Shown here piece after piece: positions 8,546-18,301 of a DNA stretch of 64,000 nt; within the stretch, counting starts at the first letter, position 1, and each line of letters starts with the position of its first letter. The notes beneath the pieces were generated by a model that was given only the letters and a program-made list of their open reading frames with translations, did no database searches and was not told the origin of the DNA. A program made the translations under genes and the position numbers. Origin of the DNA: Chlorobiaceae bacterium (lineage in GTDB: Bacteria > Bacteroidota > Chlorobiia > Chlorobiales > Chlorobiaceae); NCBI GenBank assembly GCA_013334225.1, contig JAAXXY010000005.1, positions 55,349 to 119,348 of the forward strand, given 5' to 3'.

Positions 8546-9826
8546 ATGTTTGCGCTGGTTGACTGCAACAATTTCTACGTTTCATGCGAGCGGGTTTTCA
8601 ATCCCGCGCTCTGCGGAAGGCCGGTGGTGGTGCTTTCCAACAACGACGGCTGCTTCATCGCCCGTTCGGAGGAGGCCAAGGCGATCGGGCTCGGCATGGG
8701 AGCTCCGGCCTTCAAAAGCGAGCACCTGCTCCGCAGGCACAAGGTCGCGGTCTATTCGGCAAATTTCACCCTCTACGGCGACATGTCCGCCCGCGTCATG
8801 AACACGCTTGCCGGATTTTCGCCGGACATCGAGATCTACTCCATAGACGAATGTTTTCTCGGCCTCGAGGGCTTCGGGCGCTTCGACCTCGAAGAGTATG
8901 CCCGCCAGATACGCCGGACGGCGTACCGAAACACCGGTATTCCGGTCAGCATCGGTATCGGGCCGACAAAAACCCTCGCAAAGGCGGCGAACCGCATGGC
9001 GAAAAAAAATCCTGACCTGCAAGGCGTCGCCATACTGCGCACCGAAGCAGATATACATGCGGCACTGAAAAACATGGCGGTTGAAGATGTCTGGGGGATC
9101 GGTCACCGCTACGCCGCATTCCTGCACCAGAGAGATATCCATACTGCACTTGATTTTTCCCGGCTTCCGGCGCCATGGGTGCGCAAGCACCTGCATATCA
9201 CCGGAGCGAGGGTACAGGAAGAGCTGAACGGCCGTTCCTGCCTCGTGCTCGAACTGGTACGCCCTGCAAAACAGACGATCTGCACTTCCCGTTCTTTCGG
9301 CACGCCGGTAAGTGCATTTGAAGAGATGCAGCATGCCGTCGCGCACTTCACTTCGAAATGCGCTTTCAAACTGCGGCGCGAGCATTCGAAGGCATCGCTG
9401 CTGACCGTCTTTGCCTGCACAAGCCCTTTTGCTCCGAAAGAGGAGCGGTACTGGGGCACACGGACGATCGGGCTCGGCGAACCGTCGAACGATACCATTC
9501 TGCTGCTCGCCGCCGCAGAGCGGGCACTCGCCGCTCTGTTCAGGACAGGGTACGGATACAAGAAAGCCGGCGTGATAGTCGGCGGCATTGTGCCCGGTGG
9601 AATCCCCGGGCAGACAGTGCTTTCACTGTTCCAGGAAGATCCGGTGCCGGAAAAAGAGGTTCGCACCGGTCTGGTCATGGAGGCGCTCGACCGGCTGAAT
9701 GCCCGCTACGGCCCCGGGACGGTCCGCATGGCTTCCGATATCCGGTCCGGATGGAAACAGCGTCAGGAAAGGCTTTCCCCGCATTACACCACTTCCTGGA
9801 ACGACATTATCGAGGTAAAGACATGA
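8546..9826 (+). CDS. umuC: Y-family DNA polymerase V catalytic subunit
   Basis: A translesion DNA polymerase that with UmuD' copies past lesions. At 426 residues it matches UmuC. The N-terminal palm opens FALVDCNNFYVSCERVF (metal-binding Asp6), and the YSIDECFL motif supplies the other acidic residues near residue 95. The helix-hairpin-helix region (SIGIGPTKTLAKAANRMAKK) and the C-terminal little-finger and tail domains follow. The stop overlaps the next start (ATGA), a sign of coupled translation. Confidence 0.94.
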   Translation: MFALVDCNNFYVSCERVFNPALCGRPVVVLSNNDGCFIARSEEAKAIGLGMGAPAFKSEHLLRRHKVAVYSANFTLYGDMSARVMNTLAGFSPDIEIYSIDECFLGLEGFGRFDLEEYARQIRRTAYRNTGIPVSIGIGPTKTLAKAANRMAKKNPDLQGVAILRTEADIHAALKNMAVEDVWGIGHRYAAFLHQRDIHTALDFSRLPAPWVRKHLHITGARVQEELNGRSCLVLELVRPAKQTICTSRSFGTPVSAFEEMQHAVAHFTSKCAFKLRREHSKASLLTVFACTSPFAPKEERYWGTRTIGLGEPSNDTILLLAAAERALAALFRTGYGYKKAGVIVGGIVPGGIPGQTVLSLFQEDPVPEKEVRTGLVMEALDRLNARYGPGTVRMASDIRSGWKQRQERLSPHYTTSWNDIIEVKT

Positions 9827-10149
9827 ACCCCCGGAAAGTTTCACGAAACAGTCTCGTCCGGCTCACCGACCTGCCCAATATCGGCGAAGCCATGGCCCGG
9901 GACCTCCGTCTTATCGGGATTAACGAGCCCCGTCAGCTCGAAGGCCGGAATGCGGAAGAGATGTACCTTGAGCTCTGCAGGGTGACCGGAAAGCGCCTCG
10001 ACCCCTGTGTGCTCGATGTTTTCATGTCGCTGCAGAGTTTCATGGAAGGAGGTGATCCGCTGCCATGGTGGCATTTTACCGGAGAGCGGAAACGGCTGAA
10101 AAACCAATTTGAACGCCACCGCCAACCGGAAAGGGTAAAAGGGAGATGA
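9823..10149 (+). CDS. Cdd1-like helix-hairpin-helix protein
   Basis: A 108-residue protein whose ATG overlaps the umuC stop and whose TGA overlaps the next start. Residues about 14-33 (LTDLPNIGEAMARDLRLIGI) form a helix-hairpin-helix-like element resembling the Cdd1 ('pathogenicity locus') family; WWHF near the C-terminal third also fits. Helix-hairpin-helix elements usually bind DNA non-specifically. The tight overlaps on both sides argue for a DNA-repair or mutagenesis role alongside UmuDC, but no specific function is established. The start at 9823 was chosen because a longer upstream frame lies inside umuC. Confidence 0.75.
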   Translation: MNPRKVSRNSLVRLTDLPNIGEAMARDLRLIGINEPRQLEGRNAEEMYLELCRVTGKRLDPCVLDVFMSLQSFMEGGDPLPWWHFTGERKRLKNQFERHRQPERVKGR

Positions 10150-11066
10150 TCATCAGTGCGAGCCGGAGGAGCGATATTCCGGCTTTTTACGGCGAATGGT
10201 TCATGAACCGGCTGAGAGCGGGGGAGGTACTGGTGCGCAATCCCATGCAGCCGGGGCAGGTCAGCCGGATCAGGCTTTCCCCTGAAACGGTCGATGCCAT
10301 CGTGTTCTGGACGAAAAACCCTGCAGCCTTTCTTCCGTATCTTCAGGAAATCGATGCCATGGGGTATCCCTACTACTTCCTTTTCACCATTACACCTTAT
10401 AACAGGGTTTTCGAACCCGGCCTTCCCGAAAAAAAATCGGTAATCGAAACCTTCCGGCAGCTCTCCGGAATGATCGGGCCAGAAAGAACGGTATGGCGGT
10501 ACGACCCCGTTATCCTGACACCGAAACTGACGCCCGAATGGCATACAAAGGCGTTCGAGCGGCTTTCGGCAAAACTTGCGGGGTATACTGAACGGTGCAT
10601 CCTGAGCTTCCTTGACGAATACCGCAAGGTGAAAGCCCGGATGCATCAAATTCCCTACAGCCTTCCCGACAGGGCCATCATGAGCGGAGTGGCGGGACAA
10701 TGCTTCAGGATAGCTGACAAACATGGCATCACGCTCTTTACCTGCAGCGAAGATATCGATCTTTCCAGTTCCGGTGTCGGGCACAGCCGCTGTATCGACA
10801 GCGAGCTGATGGAGCGCATCGGAGGCAAGCCTTTGCAGGGCGTGAAAAAAGATCATGGCCAGCGCAAGGCTTGCGGCTGCATGGAAAGCCGCGATATCGG
10901 AACGTATGACACATGTGCGCACGGCTGCCTCTACTGTTATGCCGTATCCAGCCATCAGGCGGTTTCCCGGGCACGGCATTCGTTTGATCCTTTTTCACCA
11001 ATGCTTTGCGACCGTCTGCGGGGCGACGAGGTCATCTCCGTTTATCCAAGCTGCTCGACAAGGTAG
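10146..11066 (+). CDS. DUF1848 protein with C-terminal radical-SAM-like cysteine motif
   Basis: A 306-residue protein beginning MIISASRRSDIPAFYGEWFM, the DUF1848 N-terminal signature. The middle (VFWTKNP, YYFLFTITPYN, VWRYDPVI) looks like beta strands of a TIM-barrel-like fold. Near the C-terminus there is Cys-Gly-Cys at 243-245 and then CAHGCLYC (Cys257, Cys261, Cys264), an exact CxxxCxxC spacing as used by radical-SAM enzymes for a 4Fe-4S cluster. Those enzymes normally carry this motif near the N-terminus. The family has no assigned function to my knowledge. The start overlaps the Cdd1-like stop, placing it in the umuDC operon. The last 25 bp overlap the convergent bacterioferritin gene. 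Confidence 0.85.
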   Translation: MIISASRRSDIPAFYGEWFMNRLRAGEVLVRNPMQPGQVSRIRLSPETVDAIVFWTKNPAAFLPYLQEIDAMGYPYYFLFTITPYNRVFEPGLPEKKSVIETFRQLSGMIGPERTVWRYDPVILTPKLTPEWHTKAFERLSAKLAGYTERCILSFLDEYRKVKARMHQIPYSLPDRAIMSGVAGQCFRIADKHGITLFTCSEDIDLSSSGVGHSRCIDSELMERIGGKPLQGVKKDHGQRKACGCMESRDIGTYDTCAHGCLYCYAVSSHQAVSRARHSFDPFSPMLCDRLRGDEVISVYPSCSTR

Positions 11067-11509
11067 TTCTGGATACCCATCTGTCCGATCTGGTCGATCT
11101 GGGCTTCGAGCCAGTCGATATGCGCTTCCTCGTCCTTCAGGATCGATTCGAGGAGTTCACGCGTGCCGTTGTCACCGATTTCAACGGCAAGTCTGATGCC
11201 ATCGTTATATGATGAAATCGCATCCTCTTCAGCAATTCTGTCGTTCTGGTGCTGTGAGGCGACTTCGGAGCCGATCGATATCTTGTTGAGATTGCTGACG
11301 ACTGGAATTCCTTCGAGGAAGAGTACCCGGGCTATGAGTTTTTCAGCATGCTTCATCTCGTCGATAGCGCGCTTTTCATCGGCAGCATGCAGTTTTTCAT
11401 ATCCCCAGTTGCTGCACATCTCGGAATGAACGATATACTGATTGATCGCGGTCAGCTCGTCGGAAAGAAGGCTGTTGAGCTTTTCGATCATTTTCGGGTT
11501 TCCTTTCAT
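11042..11509 (-). CDS. bfr: Bacterioferritin
   Basis: An iron-storage four-helix bundle that assembles into 24-mer shells. The 155-residue protein has the full dinuclear ferroxidase set at the standard positions: Glu18, Glu51, His54, Glu94, Glu127, His130. The haem-ligand methionine is also present (Met52 in IDEMKHAEKL). Its 3' end overlaps the DUF1848 gene by 25 bp on the opposite strand. The 278-bp gap upstream is shared with the divergent protease gene and shows no further gene. Confidence 0.94.
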   Translation of the reverse strand: MKGNPKMIEKLNSLLSDELTAINQYIVHSEMCSNWGYEKLHAADEKRAIDEMKHAEKLIARVLFLEGIPVVSNLNKISIGSEVASQHQNDRIAEEDAISSYNDGIRLAVEIGDNGTRELLESILKDEEAHIDWLEAQIDQIGQMGIQNYLVEQLG

Positions 11510-11787
11510 ATGTTTCTCCGTTATTCTGCTTTTCTACAATTAAATGCCTATCGGTAATTAAATTGACAAATTCCTTTCCTGCAACACTTTTTTGTTCTCA
11601 ATGTTAAACAGACAAATAAATGAATTCCTTTCAGCCGAAAAAAACGATTGTCTTTTCATGACATAACGGAATGTCGGATACAATGTTACCACTTGTTGTT
11701 AAAGCTTTATTTTTTTATTGTAAATTGTTGAAGTGAATTGTTTTGATGTTGGTATTCCGCTGAACGGGTGATCAATCCATAACTGCC

Positions 11788-13842
11788 ATGTCCCGAAAAA
11801 ATCTTCTGATTGTTTTTATCCTGTTTCTTCTCGTCGCTCCGGCATTGGCAAGAAATCTCGGGAAACCGACACCCGTTACCACCCCGGTGGCATCCCTGAA
11901 CCCGACTCCCGCAGAAGAAGAAGCGGAAAAGTATATCAGCCAGTTTCTTCTGCAGAATCACTTCAGAAAAGTTACCATCAACGACTCTCTTTCCCAGGAG
12001 ATATTCACCAGGTTTGTTGAAAATCTTGACGGTAACAAAAACTATTTTACCGCAAAGGAGATAGACAGTCTCCGGATCTGGTACGGCCATCGTATTGACG
12101 AAGAATTTCTCGCAGGGAAATCCGAGTCAGGTTTTGCCATCTATAACTTCTTCCTGAAAAGGGCCAGGGACAAAATGAGTTTTATGAAAGCAGTTGCCGA
12201 TACTGTTCAGTTCAACTTCTCCGTTCCTGAAACTCTCGATCTTGACCGGAAGGGAAGCCAATGGCCTGCTGACACTGAGCAACTCGTCAATCTCTGGAAA
12301 AAAGAACTGAAATATCAATGGCTGAACCTGAAGTTTACAGGGGAAAACAAGAAACCGATTCGATCTACCATTGAAAAAAACCTGACAAGCCGCCTGAACC
12401 TGCTGAACAGACAGAAGCCGGATGATGCCTTCCAGGCATACAACAATGCCATAACCACATCATTCGATCCGCATACGAACTATTTCTCTCCGGACGAGTA
12501 TGAAAACTTCCAGATCGACATGAGCCGTTCTCTCGAAGGGATCGGTGCAAAACTCCTGATTGAAAATGAATATACCGTTGTCAACGAGGTAATCCCGGGC
12601 GGTCCTGCTTTCAGGGGCAAATTCCTGAAAAAGGGAGACAAGATCATCAACGTTGGCCAGGGGCAGACCGGAGAATTCGTCGATGTGATCGGTTGGAGGA
12701 TAAATGATGTCGTCAAGCTGATCCGCGGCAAGAAAGGCACATTGGTCCGTTTGAAAATCCTGCCTGCAAACCAGGGAGGTCGCGGACCGGCGAAAGTGGT
12801 TCAGATTGTGCGCGACAAGATCAATCTCGAAGATCAGGCGGCGCAGAAAAGTGTGATCATGCAGGATGGCAGGAAGATCGGGGTTATCACAATTCCGTCG
12901 TTTTATCTCGATTTCGAAGGACAGCAGAAGAATACCGGAGGATATAACAGCACTACCCGCGATGTTTCGCGCATCATCGAACAACTTGTTGCTGAGCACG
13001 TGGACGGTATTGTCGTCGATCTCCGGGATAATGGCGGAGGATCGCTGGAAGAATCTGTGAATGTTACCGGACTCTTTATTCCGTCCGGCCCTGTCGTGCA
13101 GATCAGTAATTCAAGGGGAGAAAACCTCGTTCTTAAAGACAATGACAGCCGGGTACAGTACGGAGGTCCGCTTGCCGTGCTCGTCAACCGCTACAGTGCT
13201 TCTGCATCGGAGATATTTGCGGCGGCAATCCAGGATTACGGCAGGGGAGTGATCATCGGCGAGAGAACATTCGGCAAGGGCACGGTACAAAGCCTTATCA
13301 AGCTTACAAGGCCTTTCCCCTCTATCGGTAAAGCACCTGAACTGGGGGAGATAAAGCTGACAATTGCGAAATTCTACCGGATTTCGGGGGAAAGCACACA
13401 GCATAAAGGAGTTGTTCCTGATATCACTATGCCTTCTATGATTGACGCAAAAACGATCGGGGAGGACACGTACAAGAGCAGTTTGCCATGGAGTACCATT
13501 CCCCCGACATTATACAAGCCTGTAGCTTCTGTCACACCAAATGATATCGATTTACTCCGGCTGCATTTCAAGGAGCATTCCGCGAAAAATCCCAAATATC
13601 AGTCCTATCTGCATGACATCGAGGTTCTTGATCAGATCCGCCTGAAAAAATCGGTCTCGCTGCAGGAAACTGCATTCAAAACCGAAACGGAAACGATAAA
13701 GAATATCGAAAAACAGTGGGTTCGTGAACCTGATACCAAAAAGGATACCAGCAAGAAAAAGGATGTCAGCAAGGATGTATTGCTTAACGAAACCGCAGCC
13801 GTGGTTTCCGAACTTGCAGCATATAAAACGGGATCACATTAA
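11788..13842 (+). CDS. prc: Tail-specific (C-terminal processing) periplasmic protease
   Basis: An S41-family serine protease that trims or degrades periplasmic and membrane proteins from their C-termini. The 684 residues begin with a signal peptide (hydrophobic core LLIVFILFLLVAPALA). An N-terminal helical domain, a PDZ domain at about 235-320 (SLEGIGAKLLIENEYTVVNE onward) and the protease core follow. The catalytic serine lies in NRYSASASEIFAAA (near 471) and the lysine in FGKGTVQ (near 496). Length matches E. coli Prc (682). The C-terminal lysine-rich stretch is typical. It ends at a hairpin shared with argH. Confidence 0.9.
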   Translation: MSRKNLLIVFILFLLVAPALARNLGKPTPVTTPVASLNPTPAEEEAEKYISQFLLQNHFRKVTINDSLSQEIFTRFVENLDGNKNYFTAKEIDSLRIWYGHRIDEEFLAGKSESGFAIYNFFLKRARDKMSFMKAVADTVQFNFSVPETLDLDRKGSQWPADTEQLVNLWKKELKYQWLNLKFTGENKKPIRSTIEKNLTSRLNLLNRQKPDDAFQAYNNAITTSFDPHTNYFSPDEYENFQIDMSRSLEGIGAKLLIENEYTVVNEVIPGGPAFRGKFLKKGDKIINVGQGQTGEFVDVIGWRINDVVKLIRGKKGTLVRLKILPANQGGRGPAKVVQIVRDKINLEDQAAQKSVIMQDGRKIGVITIPSFYLDFEGQQKNTGGYNSTTRDVSRIIEQLVAEHVDGIVVDLRDNGGGSLEESVNVTGLFIPSGPVVQISNSRGENLVLKDNDSRVQYGGPLAVLVNRYSASASEIFAAAIQDYGRGVIIGERTFGKGTVQSLIKLTRPFPSIGKAPELGEIKLTIAKFYRISGESTQHKGVVPDITMPSMIDAKTIGEDTYKSSLPWSTIPPTLYKPVASVTPNDIDLLRLHFKEHSAKNPKYQSYLHDIEVLDQIRLKKSVSLQETAFKTETETIKNIEKQWVREPDTKKDTSKKKDVSKDVLLNETAAVVSELAAYKTGSH

Positions 13843-13869
13843 GGATACGGAAGCATATATGCAGAGAGA

Positions 13870-13897
13870 AAAAGCCGGCCTCGAAGCCGGCTTTTTT
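13870..13897. terminator. Bidirectional terminator between prc and argH
   Basis: A perfect 9-bp stem AAAGCCGGC (13871-13879) with GCCGGCTTT (13886-13894), 6-nt loop, T-run on the plus strand and an A-run before it that serves the minus strand. It lies between two convergent genes. Confidence 0.85.
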
Positions 13898-13917
13898 ATT
13901 ACCACTGAAACTGCCTT

Positions 13918-15300
13918 TTACAACACTTTTCCGGCTTCTTCCAACTGAACTGCAACTGAAGCGAATGAACAGCTTCCATGTGACTTTTTCGAATTCACGC
14001 TGGCTTCCGGCTTCAGGCAGTCATAAATATCATTGTCGATCACATCCGAGAATTCCCTGAACTGCCCGAGAGGAATTTTCGGCAGCGTAACGCCATTCGA
14101 TATACTCCAGGTGACTATTTTACCTGTGATACGGTGCGCATCACGGAACGGGATCTGTTTGCGCACAAGGTATTCGGCGATTTCCGTGGCAAGGCTCAGA
14201 TCTTCAGCAGTAAGACGGGCCAGACGATCCTCTTTCAATGCCGTATTTTCAAGCATCCTGGCAAATATGTTAACGCTTTGCACCGTGGTTTCGGCACTGT
14301 CGAACAAAGGAGGCTTGTCCTCCTGCATATCCCTGTTGTAGGAAAGGGGAAGTCCTTTCATGATGGTGAGAATCGTCATAAGGTTGCCGTAGACCCGGCC
14401 GGTCTTGCCGCGGACAAGCTCGGCGATGTCAGCATTCTTTTTCTGCGGCATGAGCGAAGAGCCGGTAGCGAAAGCGTCGCTGATCTCCAGGTAGCCGAAC
14501 TCGTATGAGCTCCACAGAATCACATCCTCGGCAAAGCGGGAAAGGTGCATCATGACCGTCGCGCAAGCCGAAATGAATTCGATGATGATGTCGCGGTCGC
14601 TTACCGCATCGATGCTGTTCGGAAAGAGCGATTCGAATCCAAGCAGTTCTGCCGTTCTTGCCGGATTGAGCGGAAGGGTACTGCCGGCAAATGCAGCAGC
14701 TCCGAGAGGGGAGACGTTGACCCGTTTTTTGAGGTCACGAAGACGCTGGCGGTCCCGGTTGAACATGTTGAAATAGGCAAGATAGTAATGACCCGCCGAT
14801 ATCGGCTGAGCCCTCTGGAGATGCGTATAGCCGAAAATGATCGTTTCACGGTAGGTTTCCGCCTTGTCGAGCAGCACCTTCATGATGCCGCCCAGAGCCT
14901 CTTCCAGATCGGATATCTGGCTGCGCATGTACAACCTGGTGTCGGTAGCCACCTGGTCGTTGCGGCTTCTGCCGGAATGCAGTTTTCCTGCAACCGGGCC
15001 GATTTTTTCCTTGAGCCTGTTTTCAATGACCGTATGAATGTCTTCATCTTCCCATTGCGGGACCAGAGTGCCCTCTGAAAGCTCGACTTCTATCTCGCCA
15101 AGCCCGGTAATGATCTGCAAGGCTTCTTCCCGGCTGACGATATTTTCCTCGGCAAGCATCGTGACATGGGCTATCGAACCGCGGATATCCTCACGGTAGA
15201 GTTTCCTGTCTACATGGACCGATGATGAAAACAACAGGGCATCCCGGTCAAACGGAAGCGAGAAGCGGCTTTGCCAGAGTAATTCTTTGTTCTTGCTCAT
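13918..15300 (-). CDS. argH: Argininosuccinate lyase
   Basis: The last step of arginine synthesis: cleaves argininosuccinate to arginine and fumarate. The 460-residue protein has the fumarase-superfamily signature [10 protein letters not shown], the SGRSRNDQV and TDTRLYMR segments of the tetrameric active site and HLQRAQPIS with the catalytic histidine. It lies 150 bp downstream of argG on the same strand, with a hairpin in the gap, so it may be partly uncoupled from argG. Confidence 0.94.
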   Translation of the reverse strand: MSKNKELLWQSRFSLPFDRDALLFSSSVHVDRKLYREDIRGSIAHVTMLAEENIVSREEALQIITGLGEIEVELSEGTLVPQWEDEDIHTVIENRLKEKIGPVAGKLHSGRSRNDQVATDTRLYMRSQISDLEEALGGIMKVLLDKAETYRETIIFGYTHLQRAQPISAGHYYLAYFNMFNRDRQRLRDLKKRVNVSPLGAAAFAGSTLPLNPARTAELLGFESLFPNSIDAVSDRDIIIEFISACATVMMHLSRFAEDVILWSSYEFGYLEISDAFATGSSLMPQKKNADIAELVRGKTGRVYGNLMTILTIMKGLPLSYNRDMQEDKPPLFDSAETTVQSVNIFARMLENTALKEDRLARLTAEDLSLATEIAEYLVRKQIPFRDAHRITGKIVTWSISNGVTLPKIPLGQFREFSDVIDNDIYDCLKPEASVNSKKSHGSCSFASVAVQLEEAGKVL

Positions 15301-15386
15301 AACGGCATGGAAGGTTGAAAGAATGAAATTGCCGGAAGATAATAAAAATGAGGGGAATTCGTGCCATGCACGAACGGGGGCCTGTA

Positions 15387-15434
15387 AAGAACTGCGCAGG
15401 CGTTTTGAGGCGCCTGCGTTTTGGTTCAGTTCTT
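15387..15434. terminator. Extended hairpin between argG and argH
   Basis: An 8-bp stem CGCAGGCG (15395-15402) with CGCCTGCG (15411-15418) inside a longer imperfect inverted repeat (AAGAACTG ... CAGTTCTT). A T-run follows on the plus strand but not on the minus strand that carries arg genes, so it may be an attenuator, an mRNA-stability hairpin or a weak terminator. Confidence 0.45.
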
Positions 15435-15450
15435 GTTGTCCCTTGCGGAC

Positions 15451-16653
15451 TTATTTTCCGGAATGGACCTGGCTGAATGTCTTCAGGCCGAGACCATAGA
15501 GATGGATAAAGCCGGCTGCAGCCTTGTGGTTGAAGGTGTCGGCTTCCGTGTAGGTCGCGAGCTCCTCGTTGTACAGCGAATATGGTGAATTTCTGCCAAG
15601 GAGGCTGACACCGCCTTTGTAGAGCTTCAGACGGACAAGGCCGGTAACCGGTTTCTGCGTTTCATCGACGAACGCGTCGAGCGCCTTGCGCATCGGAGAA
15701 AACCAGGTGCCGTTGTAGATGATATTAGCATAATCCTGGCTGATGTTCTTCTTGTACTGGAAGACGCTCTTTTCAAGAGTGAGCCTTTCAAGCTCGCGAT
15801 GAGCGAAATGCAGAATGGTGGCAGCCGGCGCTTCGTAGATCTCACGCGATTTGATGCCGACGACACGGTTCTCGATCATGTCGAGACGGCCTACACCGTT
15901 GGCCGCTCCGATCTCGTTCAGTTTGATGATAAGATCGAGGCCGCTCATATTCTGGCCGTCAAGCGAAACGGGGATACCTTCTTCGAATACGAGCTCGACC
16001 ACTGTCGGAGTGTCCGGAGCTTTCTCGGGTGAAATCGTGATCTGGTAGGCGTCCTCGGGCGGCGATACCATCGGGTCTTCGAGCACGCCGCACTCGATGC
16101 TGATGCCCCAGATATTTTCGTCGATGGAGTACGGGCTTTTCTTCGTGGCTGAGACCGGGATATTGTGCTCGAGCGCATAGGCGATCTCGGCTTCACGTGA
16201 CGTGAATTCCCACTCACGCAGCGGAGCGAGCACTTTCAGGTGCGGTGCAAGGGAGGCGAAGGTCACTTCGAAACGGACCTGGTCGTTGCCTTTGCCGGTG
16301 CAGCCGTGGGCGAGCATGGTGCAGTTTTCCGCAAGCGCAGCATCGACAAGCGCCTTGGCAAGCAGCGGACGTCCGAGAGCGGTTGCGAGCGGATAGACAT
16401 CCTCATACAGGGCGCCGGCCTTGAGGGCACGCCAGATGTACTCTTCGACAAACTCCTTGCGGAGATCGACGAACTGGAATTTGGATGCGCCGGTGGAGAT
16501 GGCTTTCGATTCGAGGTTTTCGATCTCTTTCGTCTGTCCGAGGTTTCCGGTAACGGCTACGATTTCAGCATCATACTTGTCCTTGAGCCATTTGATCATC
16601 ACGGAGGTATCGAGCCCGCCGGAATAGGCTATTGCAATTTTTTCCTTGCTCAT
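15451..16653 (-). CDS. argG: Argininosuccinate synthase
   Basis: Joins citrulline and aspartate with ATP to give argininosuccinate. The 400-residue protein starts with the N-type ATP pyrophosphatase motif [12 protein letters not shown]. It retains [15 protein letters not shown] and the [11 protein letters not shown] substrate loop. It is the first gene of argGH and sits about 2.8 kb downstream of argR, separated by unrelated genes. About 45 bp before the start is AT-rich and could hold its own promoter. Confidence 0.95.
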   Translation of the reverse strand: MSKEKIAIAYSGGLDTSVMIKWLKDKYDAEIVAVTGNLGQTKEIENLESKAISTGASKFQFVDLRKEFVEEYIWRALKAGALYEDVYPLATALGRPLLAKALVDAALAENCTMLAHGCTGKGNDQVRFEVTFASLAPHLKVLAPLREWEFTSREAEIAYALEHNIPVSATKKSPYSIDENIWGISIECGVLEDPMVSPPEDAYQITISPEKAPDTPTVVELVFEEGIPVSLDGQNMSGLDLIIKLNEIGAANGVGRLDMIENRVVGIKSREIYEAPAATILHFAHRELERLTLEKSVFQYKKNISQDYANIIYNGTWFSPMRKALDAFVDETQKPVTGLVRLKLYKGGVSLLGRNSPYSLYNEELATYTEADTFNHKAAAGFIHLYGLGLKTFSQVHSGK

Positions 16654-16874
16654 GCGTCTTTTATTAATTATCGGTTTATGTAAAAATCATTTGTTCCGGC
16701 AGCCCCTGCAGCCGTCATGCCGCAATCCCGCCATAAAACGGTCAATACTCTACGTGCAAAGATAAAAAAAACCGGGAATTTACTTGGATTTGAATTTTGC
16801 GGGTTTTCAGGGTACTGGCCGACAAGGCATGCAAAGCTGTTATTTATTTCTGCGGCGATCAAAAATGTCAATCC

Positions 16875-16939
16875 TGGTTAGCGACAATAGCTCCAAATTT
16901 GTCATTCCGAGGCCGATGCAGTCGGCCGAAGAATCCATA
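16875..16939 (+). repeat. Dispersed repeat, copy A
   Basis: A 65-bp segment running from GGTTAGCGACAATAGCT through TTTGTCATTCCGAGGCCGAT to GAAGAATCC. It closely matches 29930-29994 (about four in five bases by eye). The core, GTCATTC ... GAAGAATCC, is shared with shorter copies elsewhere in the window. Confidence 0.7.
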
Positions 16940-16958
16940 AATTATTGTATAGTGTCAA

Positions 16959-17000
16959 GCCTGCGCACTGTTTCCTGGAGCTTCACGAAGCAGTGCGCAG
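16959..17000. repeat. Long hairpin downstream of the AraC-type gene
   Basis: A perfect 11-bp stem CCTGCGCACTG (16959-16969) with CAGTGCGCAGG (16990-17000). The 20-nt loop itself contains the palindrome CTTCACGAAG. It lies just past the stop of the minus-strand regulator and lacks a T-run, so it looks REP-like or an mRNA 3'-end hairpin. Confidence 0.6.
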
Positions 17001-17008
17001 GATATAAA

Positions 17009-17932
17009 TCAGCACATTTTTTTCAGGGGTATGCAGATGTCAACGATCCATTTTCCTTCTGGATGTTCCTCTGTATTGTTATGGTACATCTCGAAACATG
17101 GCCTGTCGTCGCACTGGTACCCGCTGCTGACCAGCCAGGCGAAAGCCTCGTCCCACGCTTGTGGAAATTCGTCAGGGCCGAGCTCGAATCCGCAGACCGC
17201 ATAGGATCCACCTGTGATGACCTGCAACCCGACCTGCCCGTTGGTTGCCGTTCCCGGAGGAACAGCCACGCAGGCATCGGTCCTGCATCTGTCAGGCGGG
17301 GTTACAGCTGGGTTGTCCCAATACATGCCGAACACAGGACCTTTTCCGAGATATCCGTTCGGTCCTGCCCAGCGCATCATTTCGTCGAAAGCTTCAGCGC
17401 ATGTTTCTTTGCCGTATGCGCCGATTTTGCGGACGTATGCGACGGTATAATCCGGCATCTCTCTGATTTCAGTTTTCATCTCTTTTCTCCATGATGGTAT
17501 GTTACGATGTGACAGTTCCATGGTTTCAGTATAGTATACCCGGAGCGACAAAACGTTTTCACCATTGCCAATCATGTTTCCTTTCTTGCTTTTTCGATAG
17601 AGGGACGGCGAAACGCCGAAATACTGGCGGAAGGCTTTTGCAAAGTTCTGCGAGCTCGAAAAACCGCAATCCAGCGCTATACGGGTGACTGTTTCCCGGC
17701 GGTTGGCAAGCAGGCGGTGAGCCGCGGTTTCGAGCCGGAGTCTTCTGGTGAATCCACGTACCGTTTCTCCTACAACAGCCTTGAATATCCTGTGTAAATG
17801 GAAAATGGAAAACGATGCCTTACCAGCTATTTCCTCGAGCGGAAGCTCTCTGTCGAGGTTGCCGCTGATATGGTTCATGGCAAGGCATACCCTTTTTCGA
17901 TACTCCATGGCCGTTTCGCGCATTACTTTCAT
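17009..17932 (-). CDS. AraC-family regulator with GyrI-like effector domain
   Basis: A 307-residue transcription regulator. Residues about 10-115 carry the paired AraC helix-turn-helix (LEEIAGKASFSIFHLHRIFK and TRIALDCGFSSSQNFAKAFR, then QYFGVSP). Residues about 150-305 resemble the GyrI-like small-molecule binding domain seen in Rob and related multidrug sensors. The ligand and targets are unknown. It diverges from a HAD phosphatase gene across 369 bp and lies inside what is otherwise the arginine gene cluster. Confidence 0.87.
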   Translation of the reverse strand: MKVMRETAMEYRKRVCLAMNHISGNLDRELPLEEIAGKASFSIFHLHRIFKAVVGETVRGFTRRLRLETAAHRLLANRRETVTRIALDCGFSSSQNFAKAFRQYFGVSPSLYRKSKKGNMIGNGENVLSLRVYYTETMELSHRNIPSWRKEMKTEIREMPDYTVAYVRKIGAYGKETCAEAFDEMMRWAGPNGYLGKGPVFGMYWDNPAVTPPDRCRTDACVAVPPGTATNGQVGLQVITGGSYAVCGFELGPDEFPQAWDEAFAWLVSSGYQCDDRPCFEMYHNNTEEHPEGKWIVDICIPLKKMC

Positions 17933-18301
17933 GTGACTGCCGTAACCTTATGAGATTTGCCGGATGTATTTTTTATTCTTTGAAATCTTTCATGCCGGTT
18001 ATGGGGAATTTAGTGAGAAATAAGTTTTCATGGACTGCCAAATCCCCGAATCGTTCGGTTCGTCCGGGAGTTGGGTTGATGAACCCGTATCTCGGAAAAG
18101 AGATGTAACATATATTTACAGATCAGCTTTCTCGTGAACGGGACCCTTCTCGATAAAGGTATTGATGCTGTCTGACAATCAGCAAGTTGCCGGTTCAGGC
18201 AGGGGTCATGACTTTCTTCAAAAGCAGGAATATGACAGTGTATGCAAAATGTTTGCTATGATTGTGCATATTCAAACTAAAAGAACGCCTGCAGCGGGTG
18301 T
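17933..18301. promoter_or_regulatory. Divergent intergenic region
   Basis: 369 bases between the AraC-type gene (minus) and the HAD gene (plus), presumably carrying both promoters. A small hairpin (GGGTT GATG AACCC near 18073-18086) is visible. No gene, tRNA or known riboswitch was recognised. Confidence 0.4.

Larger units (their letters stand above)
16654..17008. other. Repeat-bearing gap between araC-type regulator and argG
   Basis: No gene was recognised in these 355 bases. They hold the argG promoter region next to 16653, one copy of a dispersed repeat (16875-16939) and a long hairpin (16959-17000), both listed separately. Confidence 0.6.

Noticed and set aside
8582..9385. 267-codon minus-strand frame inside umuC
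   Set aside because: Shadow of umuC, which has clear polymerase motifs.
9933..10979. 348-codon minus-strand frame over the Cdd1-like and DUF1848 genes
   Set aside because: Antisense to two genes with family motifs and mutual overlaps; no motif of its own.
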